Assembly: GCF_019285515.1 (NCBI RefSeq)
Contig: NZ_CP079095.1
Location: 1,677,501-1,741,500, forward strand
Source: Methylococcus sp. Mc7
GTDB taxonomy: Bacteria; Pseudomonadota; Gammaproteobacteria; Methylococcales; Methylococcaceae
Direction: 5' to 3'
DNA: 64,000 bases
Shown: in pieces, positions 49,625-59,611 of the stretch
Numbering within the stretch: position 1 is the first letter of the stretch
How the letters are laid out: each line of letters begins with the position of its first letter
The notes under the pieces: model-generated
The model's input: only the letters and a program-made list of their open reading frames with translations
What the model was told of the DNA's origin: nothing
Databases searched by the model: none
Translations under genes and position numbers: made by a program

Positions 49625-51952
49625 TTACCGGGTCAGTCCGAGGTACAGCAGCGGGAGCTTTTCCGGCAACCGCTGCACATGATCGACCACCAAGTAGCGG
49701 TTGGCGCCGAAAATGCGCGAGACATACGGGTCGGCCTGGGGGTCCAGGCTCAGGGCATAGGTCATCACGCCGGCCCGGCCCAGTTCCTCCACCGCCTTGC
49801 GGGCGTCGAAGCGCAGGTATTGCGGATCGCGCACGTCGATGTCGGCGGGCTCGCCGTCGGTCACCACCAGCAGCAGCTTCTTGGCCGAAGGCCGTTGCGC
49901 CAGATAACGCCCGGCATGACGCATGGCCGCCCCCATGCGGGTGGAGAGCTGCCCGGTGATACCGGACAGCCTGGCCTTGGCCTGGTCGTCGTAAGCGCCC
50001 TCGAAGTCCTTGAAACGATAGTACTCGATGTCGTGGCGGCCGTTGGAGGCGAAGCCGTGGATGGCGAACGGGTCGCCGATCTTGTGGATAGCGTCGGCCA
50101 ACAGCGCCGTCGCTTCCCGCGCCAGTTCCAGCACGGTCTGCTCCGAGCCGCGCACCGTTTCGTTGGTGGACTCGGACAAATCCAGCAGCACCAGCACCGA
50201 CAGGTCGCGCACTTTGCGCACATTGCGCATCATGAAGCGGGGTTCGGGCATCCGGCCGTTGCGGATGTCGATCATGGCCCCGATGGCGGTGTTGAGGTCG
50301 ATCTCGTCGCCGTCTTCCAGCCGCCGAAGCCGCTGCACGCCTTGGGGCTGCAAGGCCTCGATCAGGTGTTTGAGGCGAGCTACGATAGGCTTGTGACGGA
50401 CGACGATGTCGTCCACCGACTTGACGTCGCCCAATTTGGCGCGTTTCTCCAGTACGGTGCACCAACCGGGCCGTTCGAGCTGGATCTGGTAGTCCCATTC
50501 GGCGTAGTGATACGGATCGGATACCGGCTCCTTGCCTTCCATCTGATTGTAGGAGACACCCTCGTCCTCGTAGGGGAACAGCTCGGTGGCCAGCACCCAG
50601 ATTTCCTGGGCATCGTCGCCCGCCGTTTCCACGTCGATTTCGTTGACGAATTCCATCAGGTTCACGTACTTGCGCACCTGCCGCAGGTTTTCATAACCGG
50701 CCTGGGCGGCGCGGGCGAAATCGTATTCCGCAAAGGCCCAGAAATAGCGGTTGTCGTCCCGGTAGGGCGAGGTCGGCCCGTCGGTGCGCGGATTGTAGGC
50801 GATGCCGAGCCCGCCGAGCTCGTGGGCAAGAGCGACGCCGATATCCCAGGAAATGGCGTTGTCGACGAGGCGGCTATGGGCGGCGGCGAACAGCTCCCGC
50901 GCCCGCGCCACGATGGGGTGATCGTCACGGTAATTCTTATCCGAGAGCGCCCGCGCGATGCGGTTCAGATAATCGCCGAGGCTGGCTCGCCGGTCGGGAG
51001 AGGCCGTGTGCAGATTGCGCCAGAGTTGACCCAGCCCCGGAAAGGAGCGTTCCGCCAAGGTTTCCACGCGGGCATCCTCGACCACTGAGATGGCCGCCAT
51101 TTGCAGGGCGCTGAGGCCTTCGGCCGAGATGGGCTGGCGGGTGTAGACCACATGGGCAGCGGCGTGCGCCGCCGCGGCGCGGTACACCTCGATGCCGTTG
51201 ACGCCTTCGAAGTCGTCGAAGGCGTCCGGCAGATGGATCAGATAGTCCTCGATATAGGGCCGGTAGCCTTCTCGGGTCTCGTAGTCCCCGCTAGTGGGGC
51301 GCATGAAGAAATCCCGGCCCCACAGCGCGCGCAGATACATATTGAGCCGCCGCTGCACATCCACGAACAGGGTACCCTTGCGCTCGCGCTGCAACACCGC
51401 CTGCGACTCCTTGCTCTCCAATCCGAAGTAGCGGACCTGCCCGGGGAAATCCGTGCGGTGCGCCTGCGCGCCCCACAGCGCCCAGCGCCGCAATCCCCCG
51501 AGGGTGAGTTGTCCCAAAAGCTGGTCGAGCTTGTCCAGCATCGGTCGTAGGCCGCGCGGCGCTTGGGCGATCAGGGTGTTGAGCAGTTGCAGATAGCCTT
51601 CGAACAATTGCTTGTCGCCCAGCCTGCGCGCCGCCGTCGGAGCGGTGGCGAAAATCATCTCGATCACCGCGCCGCTGGTGCGCGAGGCCATCAGCATGGC
51701 CTGGTGCACCAGTTCCGGCACGGCGTCCTCGCCGATTTCCCGGGCGATCTCGGGCGCTTCCTGAAGATAGGTGGTTACCAATTCGCCGCCGCGTCCGAGA
51801 TTCTTCAGCGCCAGCGCTCCGTTCAGATAATTGTCCAGACCCCTGGGGCTGAAGGTTCGCGCCGCCTCCAGCCAGGACGCACGGAGAACCTCCAGGGACT
51901 CGCCGGGGAGTTCGCTCAGGATATCCTGGTAATCGTCGAGCGTGATGCTCAT
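49625..51952 (-). CDS. cbbO: RuBisCO activation protein CbbO (von Willebrand factor A domain)
   Basis: 775 residues. The C-terminal vWA domain carries the MIDAS motif VLVLLDLSESTNE near residue 580, together with ADIDVRDPQYL. The long N-terminal region is the NorD/CbbO helical domain. CbbO works with the CbbQ AAA ring to remove inhibitors from RuBisCO active sites; NorD is the paralogue in denitrifiers, but the direct link to cbbLSQ settles the role. GAGAGG precedes the ATG. Confidence 0.92.
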   Translation of the reverse strand: MSITLDDYQDILSELPGESLEVLRASWLEAARTFSPRGLDNYLNGALALKNLGRGGELVTTYLQEAPEIAREIGEDAVPELVHQAMLMASRTSGAVIEMIFATAPTAARRLGDKQLFEGYLQLLNTLIAQAPRGLRPMLDKLDQLLGQLTLGGLRRWALWGAQAHRTDFPGQVRYFGLESKESQAVLQRERKGTLFVDVQRRLNMYLRALWGRDFFMRPTSGDYETREGYRPYIEDYLIHLPDAFDDFEGVNGIEVYRAAAAHAAAHVVYTRQPISAEGLSALQMAAISVVEDARVETLAERSFPGLGQLWRNLHTASPDRRASLGDYLNRIARALSDKNYRDDHPIVARARELFAAAHSRLVDNAISWDIGVALAHELGGLGIAYNPRTDGPTSPYRDDNRYFWAFAEYDFARAAQAGYENLRQVRKYVNLMEFVNEIDVETAGDDAQEIWVLATELFPYEDEGVSYNQMEGKEPVSDPYHYAEWDYQIQLERPGWCTVLEKRAKLGDVKSVDDIVVRHKPIVARLKHLIEALQPQGVQRLRRLEDGDEIDLNTAIGAMIDIRNGRMPEPRFMMRNVRKVRDLSVLVLLDLSESTNETVRGSEQTVLELAREATALLADAIHKIGDPFAIHGFASNGRHDIEYYRFKDFEGAYDDQAKARLSGITGQLSTRMGAAMRHAGRYLAQRPSAKKLLLVVTDGEPADIDVRDPQYLRFDARKAVEELGRAGVMTYALSLDPQADPYVSRIFGANRYLVVDHVQRLPEKLPLLYLGLTR

Positions 51953-52064
51953 GTTCTTGACCTCTCTCGATCGGTCGGGAACGTTGCCGTGGCGTCGGCT
52001 TCGGGCAGTGTGTCAGCGAAGTCGGGGGACGCGGGCCGACGGAACGGTCGAGTCCGGGCGCACT

Positions 52065-52868
<804 letters not shown>

Positions 52869-53007
52869 GGCGTGTCCGCGCAGTCGAGAGAGTGAAGGCA
52901 ATTCCCTGCCGATTGGCGGGAGTTCCGGCTTGCCCATCAATTCGCCCGGATTAATGGCCTGGCGTCACTGGCGTCCTGCCGGTGTGAAAGGCTGGGGCGC
53001 CTTATTA

Positions 53008-53364
53008 TCAAACGGGCTTCCCCCGATAGACGATCATTTCGGTGCCTTTGGATTGCTTGAAGTTGTCGTAGCCGACCAGCCGGACGTGGTTGTTGGGGTG
53101 CGCCTTGTGGCAGGCTTCGGCCTCGGCCAGGATGGCGTCGACGTCGGTTTCGCCGAACATCGGCAGCTTCCACATGTACCAGTAGTGGTCGAACGCGTTC
53201 TCCGGTTCGGTGTGCTCGATGGCCGGATTCCAGCCGCGGCTGACGATGTATTCCACTTGCCGGCGGATCTTCGCCGGGTCCATCGGCGGCAGATAGGAGA
53301 AGGTCTCGAATTTGCGCGAGCCGCTGTCGGACAGGCTGGATTTGTAGTCTTGCATATTGCTCAT
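53008..53364 (-). CDS. cbbS: RuBisCO small subunit
   Basis: 118 residues. [20 protein letters not shown] and [17 protein letters not shown] are the classic small-subunit blocks, with the C-terminal beta strand [20 protein letters not shown]. The frame reading across from 54258 belongs to an alternative frame of cbbL, so the start is placed at ATG 53364, preceded by CGGGAA. It lies 23 bp behind cbbL. Confidence 0.96.
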   Translation of the reverse strand: MSNMQDYKSSLSDSGSRKFETFSYLPPMDPAKIRRQVEYIVSRGWNPAIEHTEPENAFDHYWYMWKLPMFGETDVDAILAEAEACHKAHPNNHVRLVGYDNFKQSKGTEMIVYRGKPV

Positions 53365-53387
53365 GGTATTTCCCGAATCGTCTTGGC

Positions 53388-54809
53388 TTACCGGTGGGCC
53401 ACGTCGAGCTTGTCGACGGTGTCGAACTCGAACTTGATTTCCTTCCAGGTCTCCATCGCGGCCTTGAGTTCCGGGCTGCTCTTGGCGGCTTCGGTCAGGA
53501 TTTCCTTGCCCTCCTTCTCGAGCTGGCGGCCTTCGTTGCGGGCTTCCACACAGGCTTCCAGAGCCACGCGGTTGGCCGCGGCGCCGGCCGCGTTGCCCCA
53601 GGGATGGCCCAGGGTGCCGCCGCCGAACTGGAACACCGCGTCGTCGCCGAAGATCGACAGCAGCGCCGGCATGTGCCAGACATGGATGCCGCCGGAGGCG
53701 ACCGCGAACACACCGGGCATCGAGCCCCAGTCCTGATCGAAAAAGACGCCGCGGCTGCGGTCTTCCTTGATGTGCTTTTCCCGCAGCAGGTCGATCCAGC
53801 CCAGTGTCGACTGGCGGTCCCCTTCCAGCTTGCCCACCACGGTGCCGGTGTGCAGATGGTCGCCGCCGGACAGGCGCAACATCTTGGTGAAGACGCGGAA
53901 GTGGATGCCGTGGTTGGGGTTGCGGTCCATCACGGCGTGCATGGCGCGGTGGATGTGCAGCAGCATGCCGTTGTTGCGGCACCAGTTGGCGAGGCCGGTG
54001 TTGGCGCAGAAGCCGCCGGTGATGAAGTCGTGCATGATGATGGGCGCGCCGATCTCCTTGGCGTATTCCGCACGCTTGTACATCTCTTCCGGGGTCGGCG
54101 CGGTCACGTTCAGGTAATGGCCCTTGCGCTCGCCGGTTTCGGCCTCGGCTTTCTCGATCGCCTCCATGACGAAGTCGAAACGCTGGCGCCAACGCATGAA
54201 CGGCTGGCTGTTGACGTTCTCGTCGTCCTTGGTGAAGTCGAGGCCGCCGCGCAGGCACTCGTAGACGGCGCGGCCGTAGTTCTTGGCCGACAGGCCCAGC
54301 TTGGGCTTGATGGTGCAGCCGAGCAGCGGACGGCCGTACTTGTTCATGATGTCGCGCTCGACCTGGATGCCGTGGGGCGGGCCGCCGCAGGTCTTGACGT
54401 AGGCGATCGGGAAGCGCACGTCCTCCAGGCGCAGGCCGCGCACGGCCTTGAAGCCGAAGACGTTGCCCACCAGCGAGGTGAACACATTGACGACGGAGCC
54501 TTCCTCGAACAGATCGATCGGGTAGGCGATGAAGGCGTAGAACTGTTCGTCCTGGCCGGGCACGTCCTCGATCCGGTAGGCGCGGCCCTTGTAGTAATCG
54601 AGGTCGGTCAGGAGGTCGGTCCAGACGGTGGTCCAGGTGCCGGTCGAGGATTCCGCGGCCACGGCGGCGGCGGCTTCTTCGCGCGGCACGCCGGGTTGCG
54701 GGGTGATCTTGAAGACCGCCAGAAGATCGGTGTCGGCGGGGGTGTAGTTCGGGTCCCAGTAGGTTTCGCGGTATTCCTTGACGCCCGCGTTATAAGTTTT
54801 GACAGCCAT
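53388..54809 (-). CDS. cbbL: RuBisCO large subunit, form I green-type
   Basis: 473 residues. The catalytic Lys is in [16 protein letters not shown] and the carbamylated Lys with metal-binding Asp-Glu in [20 protein letters not shown]. Loop 6 and the phosphate-binding [10 protein letters not shown] are intact. The insertion pattern and the linked cbbQ and cbbO place it with form IA enzymes of proteobacteria. ATG 54809 follows GAGGACAACC. In Methylococcus RuBisCO is active, though the cells grow mainly by formaldehyde assimilation, which is prior knowledge. Transcription is probably activated by the divergent cbbR product. Confidence 0.97.
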   Translation of the reverse strand: MAVKTYNAGVKEYRETYWDPNYTPADTDLLAVFKITPQPGVPREEAAAAVAAESSTGTWTTVWTDLLTDLDYYKGRAYRIEDVPGQDEQFYAFIAYPIDLFEEGSVVNVFTSLVGNVFGFKAVRGLRLEDVRFPIAYVKTCGGPPHGIQVERDIMNKYGRPLLGCTIKPKLGLSAKNYGRAVYECLRGGLDFTKDDENVNSQPFMRWRQRFDFVMEAIEKAEAETGERKGHYLNVTAPTPEEMYKRAEYAKEIGAPIIMHDFITGGFCANTGLANWCRNNGMLLHIHRAMHAVMDRNPNHGIHFRVFTKMLRLSGGDHLHTGTVVGKLEGDRQSTLGWIDLLREKHIKEDRSRGVFFDQDWGSMPGVFAVASGGIHVWHMPALLSIFGDDAVFQFGGGTLGHPWGNAAGAAANRVALEACVEARNEGRQLEKEGKEILTEAAKSSPELKAAMETWKEIKFEFDTVDKLDVAHR

Positions 54810-54975
54810 GGTTGTCCTCGCTGTTTCAGCGGTTCGGAATTCCGAACGGGTGTTTGACGGTTGAATGCCCCGTTGCTCGTATCGCTGGCGGCGGGGGTGA
54901 ATCGTATGATAAATAGTCTTTTCATAAATCAAAATTAATTGTTCTAATGATCTTCATTTGCTGGAGTAAATATTT
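54810..54975. promoter_or_regulatory. cbbL-cbbR divergent control region
   Basis: 166 bp with an AT-rich core at about 54900-54960 (TTTTCATAAATCAAAATTAA and nearby ATT/AAT steps). Such sequences hold the T-N11-A sites bound by CbbR. GGAG at 54963-54966 serves the cbbR start. Individual -35 and -10 boxes cannot be fixed with confidence. Confidence 0.6.
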
Positions 54976-55875
54976 ATGCGCCTGAGCCTGCGCCAGTTGA
55001 AGCTGTTCGAGTCGGTGGCGAGGCACTCGAGTTTCACCCGCGCGGCAGAGGAGATGCATCTGACTCAGCCGGCGGTATCCATACAAATCAAACAATTGGA
55101 AATGGCTGTGGGTCTTCCCTTGTTTGAACAGATCGGGAAGCGGATTTTCCTGACGGATGTGGGCGTGGAGCTGCACAAAGTCTGCACCGAAATGCTGGAA
55201 GCGCTGGCGCGCTTCGAAATGAACGTGGCGGATCGCAAAGGACTGAAGCAAGGTAAGCTCAGGCTGGCCGTCACCACCACCGCCAAGTATTTCGTGCCGC
55301 GCCTGCTCGGGCCTTTCTGCGAGCGCTACCCCGGCATCGATGTTTCATTGAAGGTCTCAAACCGCGAGCGGCTCCTCGAACGTCTGGCAAACAACCGGGA
55401 CGATGTGTACATCCTGGGTCAGCCGCCCGGGCACTTGCCGGTCCAGTCCCGGTCATTCCTGGAAAATCGCTTGGTGCCGGTGGCGCATCCCGAGCATCCG
55501 CTGGCTGGCGAAACCCGCATTTCCTTGCAGCGTCTCGCCGAAGAGCCTTTCGTCATGCGCGAGTCCGGCTCCGGAACCCGCATGGCCACGGAAGAGTTTT
55601 TCCAAGAACGAGGCGTCGCGATTCGGGTGCGTATGGAACTGGGCAGCAACGAAGCGATCAAGCAGGCCGTGATGGGCAGGCTGGGAGTCGCCGTGCTGTC
55701 CCAAAATACGGTCACGCTGGAAAGCGCCGTGGGACAGATCGCCATTCTGGACGCAGACGGCTTTCCGATCGTGCGCCATTGGCACCTAGTCTGGCCGGCG
55801 GACAAGAAGCCGTCTGTGGTTGCGCAGGCTTTTTACGATTACCTTGAGGAAAAGGCCCAGGAGCCGGGCGGGTGA
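54976..55875 (+). CDS. cbbR: LysR-type RuBisCO operon regulator CbbR
   Basis: 299 residues. The helix-turn-helix is in LKLFESVARHSSFTRAAEEM and HLTQPAVSIQIKQLEMAVGL. The effector domain begins near 92 (GKLRLAVTTTAKYFVPRLLG) and contains the CbbR-type EPFVMRESGSGTRMATEEFF. It responds to metabolites such as NADPH or RuBP in other bacteria. It is divergent from cbbL and convergent with the ATPase gamma gene. Confidence 0.93.
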   Translation: MRLSLRQLKLFESVARHSSFTRAAEEMHLTQPAVSIQIKQLEMAVGLPLFEQIGKRIFLTDVGVELHKVCTEMLEALARFEMNVADRKGLKQGKLRLAVTTTAKYFVPRLLGPFCERYPGIDVSLKVSNRERLLERLANNRDDVYILGQPPGHLPVQSRSFLENRLVPVAHPEHPLAGETRISLQRLAEEPFVMRESGSGTRMATEEFFQERGVAIRVRMELGSNEAIKQAVMGRLGVAVLSQNTVTLESAVGQIAILDADGFPIVRHWHLVWPADKKPSVVAQAFYDYLEEKAQEPGG

Positions 55876-55952
55876 TCCGTCTGCTCAGCGGCTTTTCTCC
55901 GCATAGCAGGCCTTAGTTTCGCCCGCCGGATTCGGGCGTCCCCCCTTGCCGT

Positions 55953-56783
55953 TCAAGCCGAGTCCAGGGCTTCGGCGCCAAGGAGGATGACCTGGAGTTC
56001 CTCGGTGATCTCCTCCTGGCGCAGCCGGTTGTTGCCGGAACGCAAGGTTTCCAGGGTGTCTTCGATGCGGCGGGTGGCGCCATCGAGGTGACGGATCCGG
56101 TACTGGTGCTCGCTCAACAATGAGCGGTCCAGCAGCCAGTGCAGCACGGCGAACAGATAATGTTCGACGAGGTGGCGGAAGACCGCGTCCGGCGTCTGGT
56201 ACAGCAGCGGCGGAAACGGGCTGCCGGGCGGAGCGGAGGCTTTGCCGAACGGCGGCACGATCCGCGTTTCCAGCACCGTTTCCGCGTCGTCGGCATGGTG
56301 GAGAGCGGTGATCCGCAATGGGCCCCGGCTTTCGAGGAGCTGGTTGACGGCATCGATCAGGGCGGGGAGCCGCTCGGCGGTTTCGTCCGCGGTCAACGGA
56401 CCGGGCAGTTGCCGATAGACGGCGACATCCAGGGCGGCGAATTCGGCGCCGATCCGGCTGCCTACGACGATCACCGGCTCCCCCACAGAGCGCCGCTGTT
56501 CCAGGGCAGTCCGCAGGCGGGTGTTGAAGTCGCCGCAGAAGCCCCGTTCGGAGCCTGCCACCAGCCATGCGGTCCCTGGCGGCTCGACGGGCGCCAGCGC
56601 CGGATGATGGCTCAGCAGTTCCTGGGCGATGCTCCGCAGCGCCGCCTCCAGTTGGCGCTGGCATTCCACGGAACGCGTCAGTCGGTGGCTCTCGATCACG
56701 GCCAGCGTGCGCATGGAGTCGAGGATGCCGGCGATTTCGCCCAGCGTCTTCATCCGCCGCCGGAGGACGTGGCGCCGGCTCAT
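55953..56783 (-). CDS. N-type F-ATPase gamma subunit-like protein
   Basis: 276 residues from ATG 56783. The N-terminal helix [20 protein letters not shown] and the C-terminal helix matching the gamma coiled coil ([20 protein letters not shown]) flank a Rossmann-like middle with [14 protein letters not shown]. This pattern is closer to the gamma subunits of N-ATPase operons than to housekeeping AtpG. The start overlaps the alpha gene stop by 4 bp. No other ATPase gene follows; the next gene is the convergent cbbR. Confidence 0.8.
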   Translation of the reverse strand: MSRRHVLRRRMKTLGEIAGILDSMRTLAVIESHRLTRSVECQRQLEAALRSIAQELLSHHPALAPVEPPGTAWLVAGSERGFCGDFNTRLRTALEQRRSVGEPVIVVGSRIGAEFAALDVAVYRQLPGPLTADETAERLPALIDAVNQLLESRGPLRITALHHADDAETVLETRIVPPFGKASAPPGSPFPPLLYQTPDAVFRHLVEHYLFAVLHWLLDRSLLSEHQYRIRHLDGATRRIEDTLETLRSGNNRLRQEEITEELQVILLGAEALDSA

Positions 56784-58315
56784 GTCCCGTCCCCTCCCGG
56801 TGCCGGCAGGTTCTGCCTCAGCCACTTCAGCCAGTCGCCGCGTGAGGCCTCCAGCGCCGGCGAGCCGCTCCGGACGGACGTGTTCAACACGTTCAAAGCG
56901 TTCTGAATCGCGGCGGGGGGGACGGCGTCCAGCAGCCCTTCGTTGTAGGCGGTCATCCAGGCGAGCTGAAACTCCGGCGGCAGCGGCTGCAGGCGCTCCT
57001 GCCGGAGGATTTCCCGCAGCAGCCGGCCGCGCCCGATCCGCGCCTCCATGCCGCTTTCCAGGCGCGCGCCGAACCGGGTGAAGATCTCCAGCTCCAGGAA
57101 TTGCAGATAGTCCAGTTTCATCCGCCCGGCCTCCTCCTTGATCCGCGGATGCTGGGCCTTGCCGCCGATCCGGGAGACCGAACGGGTGACGTCGATGGCT
57201 GGCTTGAAGCCTGCGGCGAACAGATCGGGGTCCAGGTAGATCTGGCCGTCGGTGATCGAGATCAGGTTGGTGGGAATATAGGCCTCGATCTCGCCCAGCC
57301 GGGTTTCGACGATCGGCAGCGCCGTCATGCTGCCGCCGCCGTTGGCGGGATTCAGCACCGTGGCGCGTTCCAGCAGCCGGGCGTGGAGGTGGAACACGTC
57401 GCCCGGATAGGCCTCCCGCCCCGGCGGGCGCCGCAGCAGCAGCGACAGTTCGCGGTAGGTCTGGGCGTGGGTGCTCAGGTCGTCATAGACCACCAGGGTA
57501 TCGTGCCCCAGCGCCATCCAGCTTTCGGCGATGGCGCAGCCGGCGAACGGGGCCAGATACTTGAGGCCCGGCAAGGCGCCGGCCTCGCCCACCACGACCG
57601 TGGTGTAAGCGAGTGCGCCGTAGGTGCGCAGCAGGTCGATGGTGCCGACCACGGCGGATCGCTTCTGGCCGATCAATACGTAGACACAGCGCACATCGCG
57701 GCCCTTCTGGTTCAGGACCGCGTCGATCGCCAGGCTGCTGCGCCCGGTTCCCTCGTCGCCGATGATGAGCTGGCGCTGGCCCTTGCCGATGGGCACCAGG
57801 GTGTCGACCAGCCGGGTGCCGGTGTAGAGCGGATGCTGCACGAAGTCGCGCGCGACGATGGGGGGCGAAGGACTGTCGAGCGGGCGTCGGCTGCGGGATT
57901 CCAATGGACGCCCACCGTCCAGCGGATTCCCGATCGGGTCGATCACCCGGCCGATCAGCGCCTCGCCGACCGGAACGTCGAGGGTCCTTCCGGCCAGCCG
58001 GGCCGAGGTGCCGGCGGTCAGGCTTTCGGTCTGGTGCAGCAGCACGGCGCCGATGCGTCTGCGGGTCAGGGCGAACACCACCGCCCAGCTCCCGTCCTCG
58101 AACATCAGCACGTCGTCCATCGCCGCCGAGGGCAGGCCGGTCACCCAGGCGATGCCGTCTCCGACCGAGGCCACCGTGCCGTATTCGCCGATGCGCAGCC
58201 GGGGCCGGTAGTCGCCGATACGGATCGTTTTCGCGAGCGCGGAAGCCGGCTCAGAAATCGGGGGCGTTAAGTTCTCTGACCCAGCGTTCATAGCGGCGAT
58301 CGATGGGTTGGTCAT
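56780..58315 (-). CDS. N-type F-ATPase alpha subunit-like protein
   Basis: Up to 511 residues; Met at 58315 or 58291 are possible starts. [20 protein letters not shown] starts the beta barrel, and the nucleotide-binding domain with [20 protein letters not shown] and [20 protein letters not shown] is complete, as is the C-terminal helical domain. The P-loop reads GDEGTGRSS where GDRQTGKS/T is usual: the Walker Lys is Arg and the following Gln-type residue differs. The alpha site is non-catalytic but normally binds nucleotide. The usual N-ATPase neighbours (beta, epsilon, a, b, c, AtpQ, AtpR) are absent, and its start is overlapped by an araC gene. Confidence 0.82.
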   Translation of the reverse strand: MTNPSIAAMNAGSENLTPPISEPASALAKTIRIGDYRPRLRIGEYGTVASVGDGIAWVTGLPSAAMDDVLMFEDGSWAVVFALTRRRIGAVLLHQTESLTAGTSARLAGRTLDVPVGEALIGRVIDPIGNPLDGGRPLESRSRRPLDSPSPPIVARDFVQHPLYTGTRLVDTLVPIGKGQRQLIIGDEGTGRSSLAIDAVLNQKGRDVRCVYVLIGQKRSAVVGTIDLLRTYGALAYTTVVVGEAGALPGLKYLAPFAGCAIAESWMALGHDTLVVYDDLSTHAQTYRELSLLLRRPPGREAYPGDVFHLHARLLERATVLNPANGGGSMTALPIVETRLGEIEAYIPTNLISITDGQIYLDPDLFAAGFKPAIDVTRSVSRIGGKAQHPRIKEEAGRMKLDYLQFLELEIFTRFGARLESGMEARIGRGRLLREILRQERLQPLPPEFQLAWMTAYNEGLLDAVPPAAIQNALNVLNTSVRSGSPALEASRGDWLKWLRQNLPAPGGDGT

Positions 58316-59348
58316 GGCTCTTGGCAGTATAGCGGACGGCCTGCAGGCCGATGGACCGTGCTTCGCTCGGACTCATGCCGAAGGCATGACGGAAGCTTCT
58401 GCTGAAATGGGCCTCGTTGCGGTAACCCACCCCGTAAGCGATCTCGCTGACACGCCTCGGGCGGGAGGCCGGTCGGGTCAGTTCCTGGAGGGCGCGCCGC
58501 AGCCGTTGCTGCTGGATGTAGCGGGTGATTCCCCCCAGTGGCTGGAACAGGGAATACAGGTAGGAACGCGACACACGGAAGTACGCCGCCAGGGATTCCG
58601 GCGTCAGCCGGGGATCGCCCAGATGGTCCGCAATGTGGCGGCGTACCGTCTCCAGCAAGGCGGCTCCGGTTTCCGGACGGTCTTCCTCGACCCGGCCTTC
58701 GCCGAAATAGGCGCCGATCAGATGGACCAGTCCCTGTGCAACGCATTGGGCCTCGTCGGAACTCACGGTCGTCGCGACCTCCCACAGCGTGCGGATGTGC
58801 TGGCCTAACAGGCGTCCGCGGGCCGAGTCACGGGCCAGCGACTGGCCATGCAGCCGCTCGGGTGCGCCAAGATGAGGGGCCAGCAAATCACGCGGCAGCA
58901 TCAGCGTCAGATTGCGGAAATCGCTGGCGCAGGAATCCAGCGGCTGGGTCAGGTCGAGCAGGAAGACATCGCCCGGCTGTACGGTACTGTGCCTCTTACC
59001 CCATTGGCCGCGGGTCGTGCCGTTTTGATAAACCTGGATGATGCAATGGTCCAGCCCGTCGCGCGCGATCAGCGGAGATTTGCGCTGAAAGTACTGCCCG
59101 ACGCTGGACGTATCCACCAGCAGCATGGAGCCGAGATGACAGGTCGTCAACGTTGCGGCAAAGGGCGCAGAGCCCGCCTCGACCTCCCGTTCCACGTCGA
59201 AAATGACGGAGATACTCTCCTTCCAGATCGAATAGCGGTCCTCTGCTGGAAGATTGCCCAGATCGAAGCGGGCGATCGGGACGGTGGCCGGAGGCCTTTC
59301 TGGTTCACCCTTCACGTCATTGCCCCCTTGGTGCACGTGTTTTTTCAT
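58251..59348 (-). CDS. AraC-family transcriptional regulator
   Basis: 365 residues. The N-terminal ligand domain of about 215 residues resembles the AraC-binding-like (cupin-type) domain; [20 protein letters not shown] and [19 protein letters not shown] are typical. Two helix-turn-helix motifs occupy the C-terminal 100 residues ([20 protein letters not shown] and [20 protein letters not shown]). About 30 residues follow the usual family end, and these overlap the first codons of the alpha-like gene by 65 bp. It is divergent from the subtilisin gene, a possible target. Confidence 0.86.
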   Translation of the reverse strand: MKKHVHQGGNDVKGEPERPPATVPIARFDLGNLPAEDRYSIWKESISVIFDVEREVEAGSAPFAATLTTCHLGSMLLVDTSSVGQYFQRKSPLIARDGLDHCIIQVYQNGTTRGQWGKRHSTVQPGDVFLLDLTQPLDSCASDFRNLTLMLPRDLLAPHLGAPERLHGQSLARDSARGRLLGQHIRTLWEVATTVSSDEAQCVAQGLVHLIGAYFGEGRVEEDRPETGAALLETVRRHIADHLGDPRLTPESLAAYFRVSRSYLYSLFQPLGGITRYIQQQRLRRALQELTRPASRPRRVSEIAYGVGYRNEAHFSRSFRHAFGMSPSEARSIGLQAVRYTAKSHDQPIDRRYERWVRELNAPDF

Positions 59349-59611
59349 GGCTGGCGACGGACCGTTGGATCATGCGCATTCGAATTGGCTCCCCGTGGCC
59401 GCAATACGGCAGCGAGCCGTGAGCTTTGTGGACACAGCGGCAAGAAATCGTGGACGCAGAGAACAAACCAGCGTCTCGATTTTATCTATGATGCCAGCCT
59501 TGACGCGATCTTGGCGTTCGAACCTGTTGAATGACATTGGATTTCACGAAACGCCGAAGCGTCATCGGTAAGATCAGCGGGTCACCACCTTTAGGAAAAA
59601 CAGGATTTGCA

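Noticed and set aside
53365-54258. Upstream frame joined to cbbS
   Set aside because: It is an alternative frame of cbbL; the small subunit starts at 53364.
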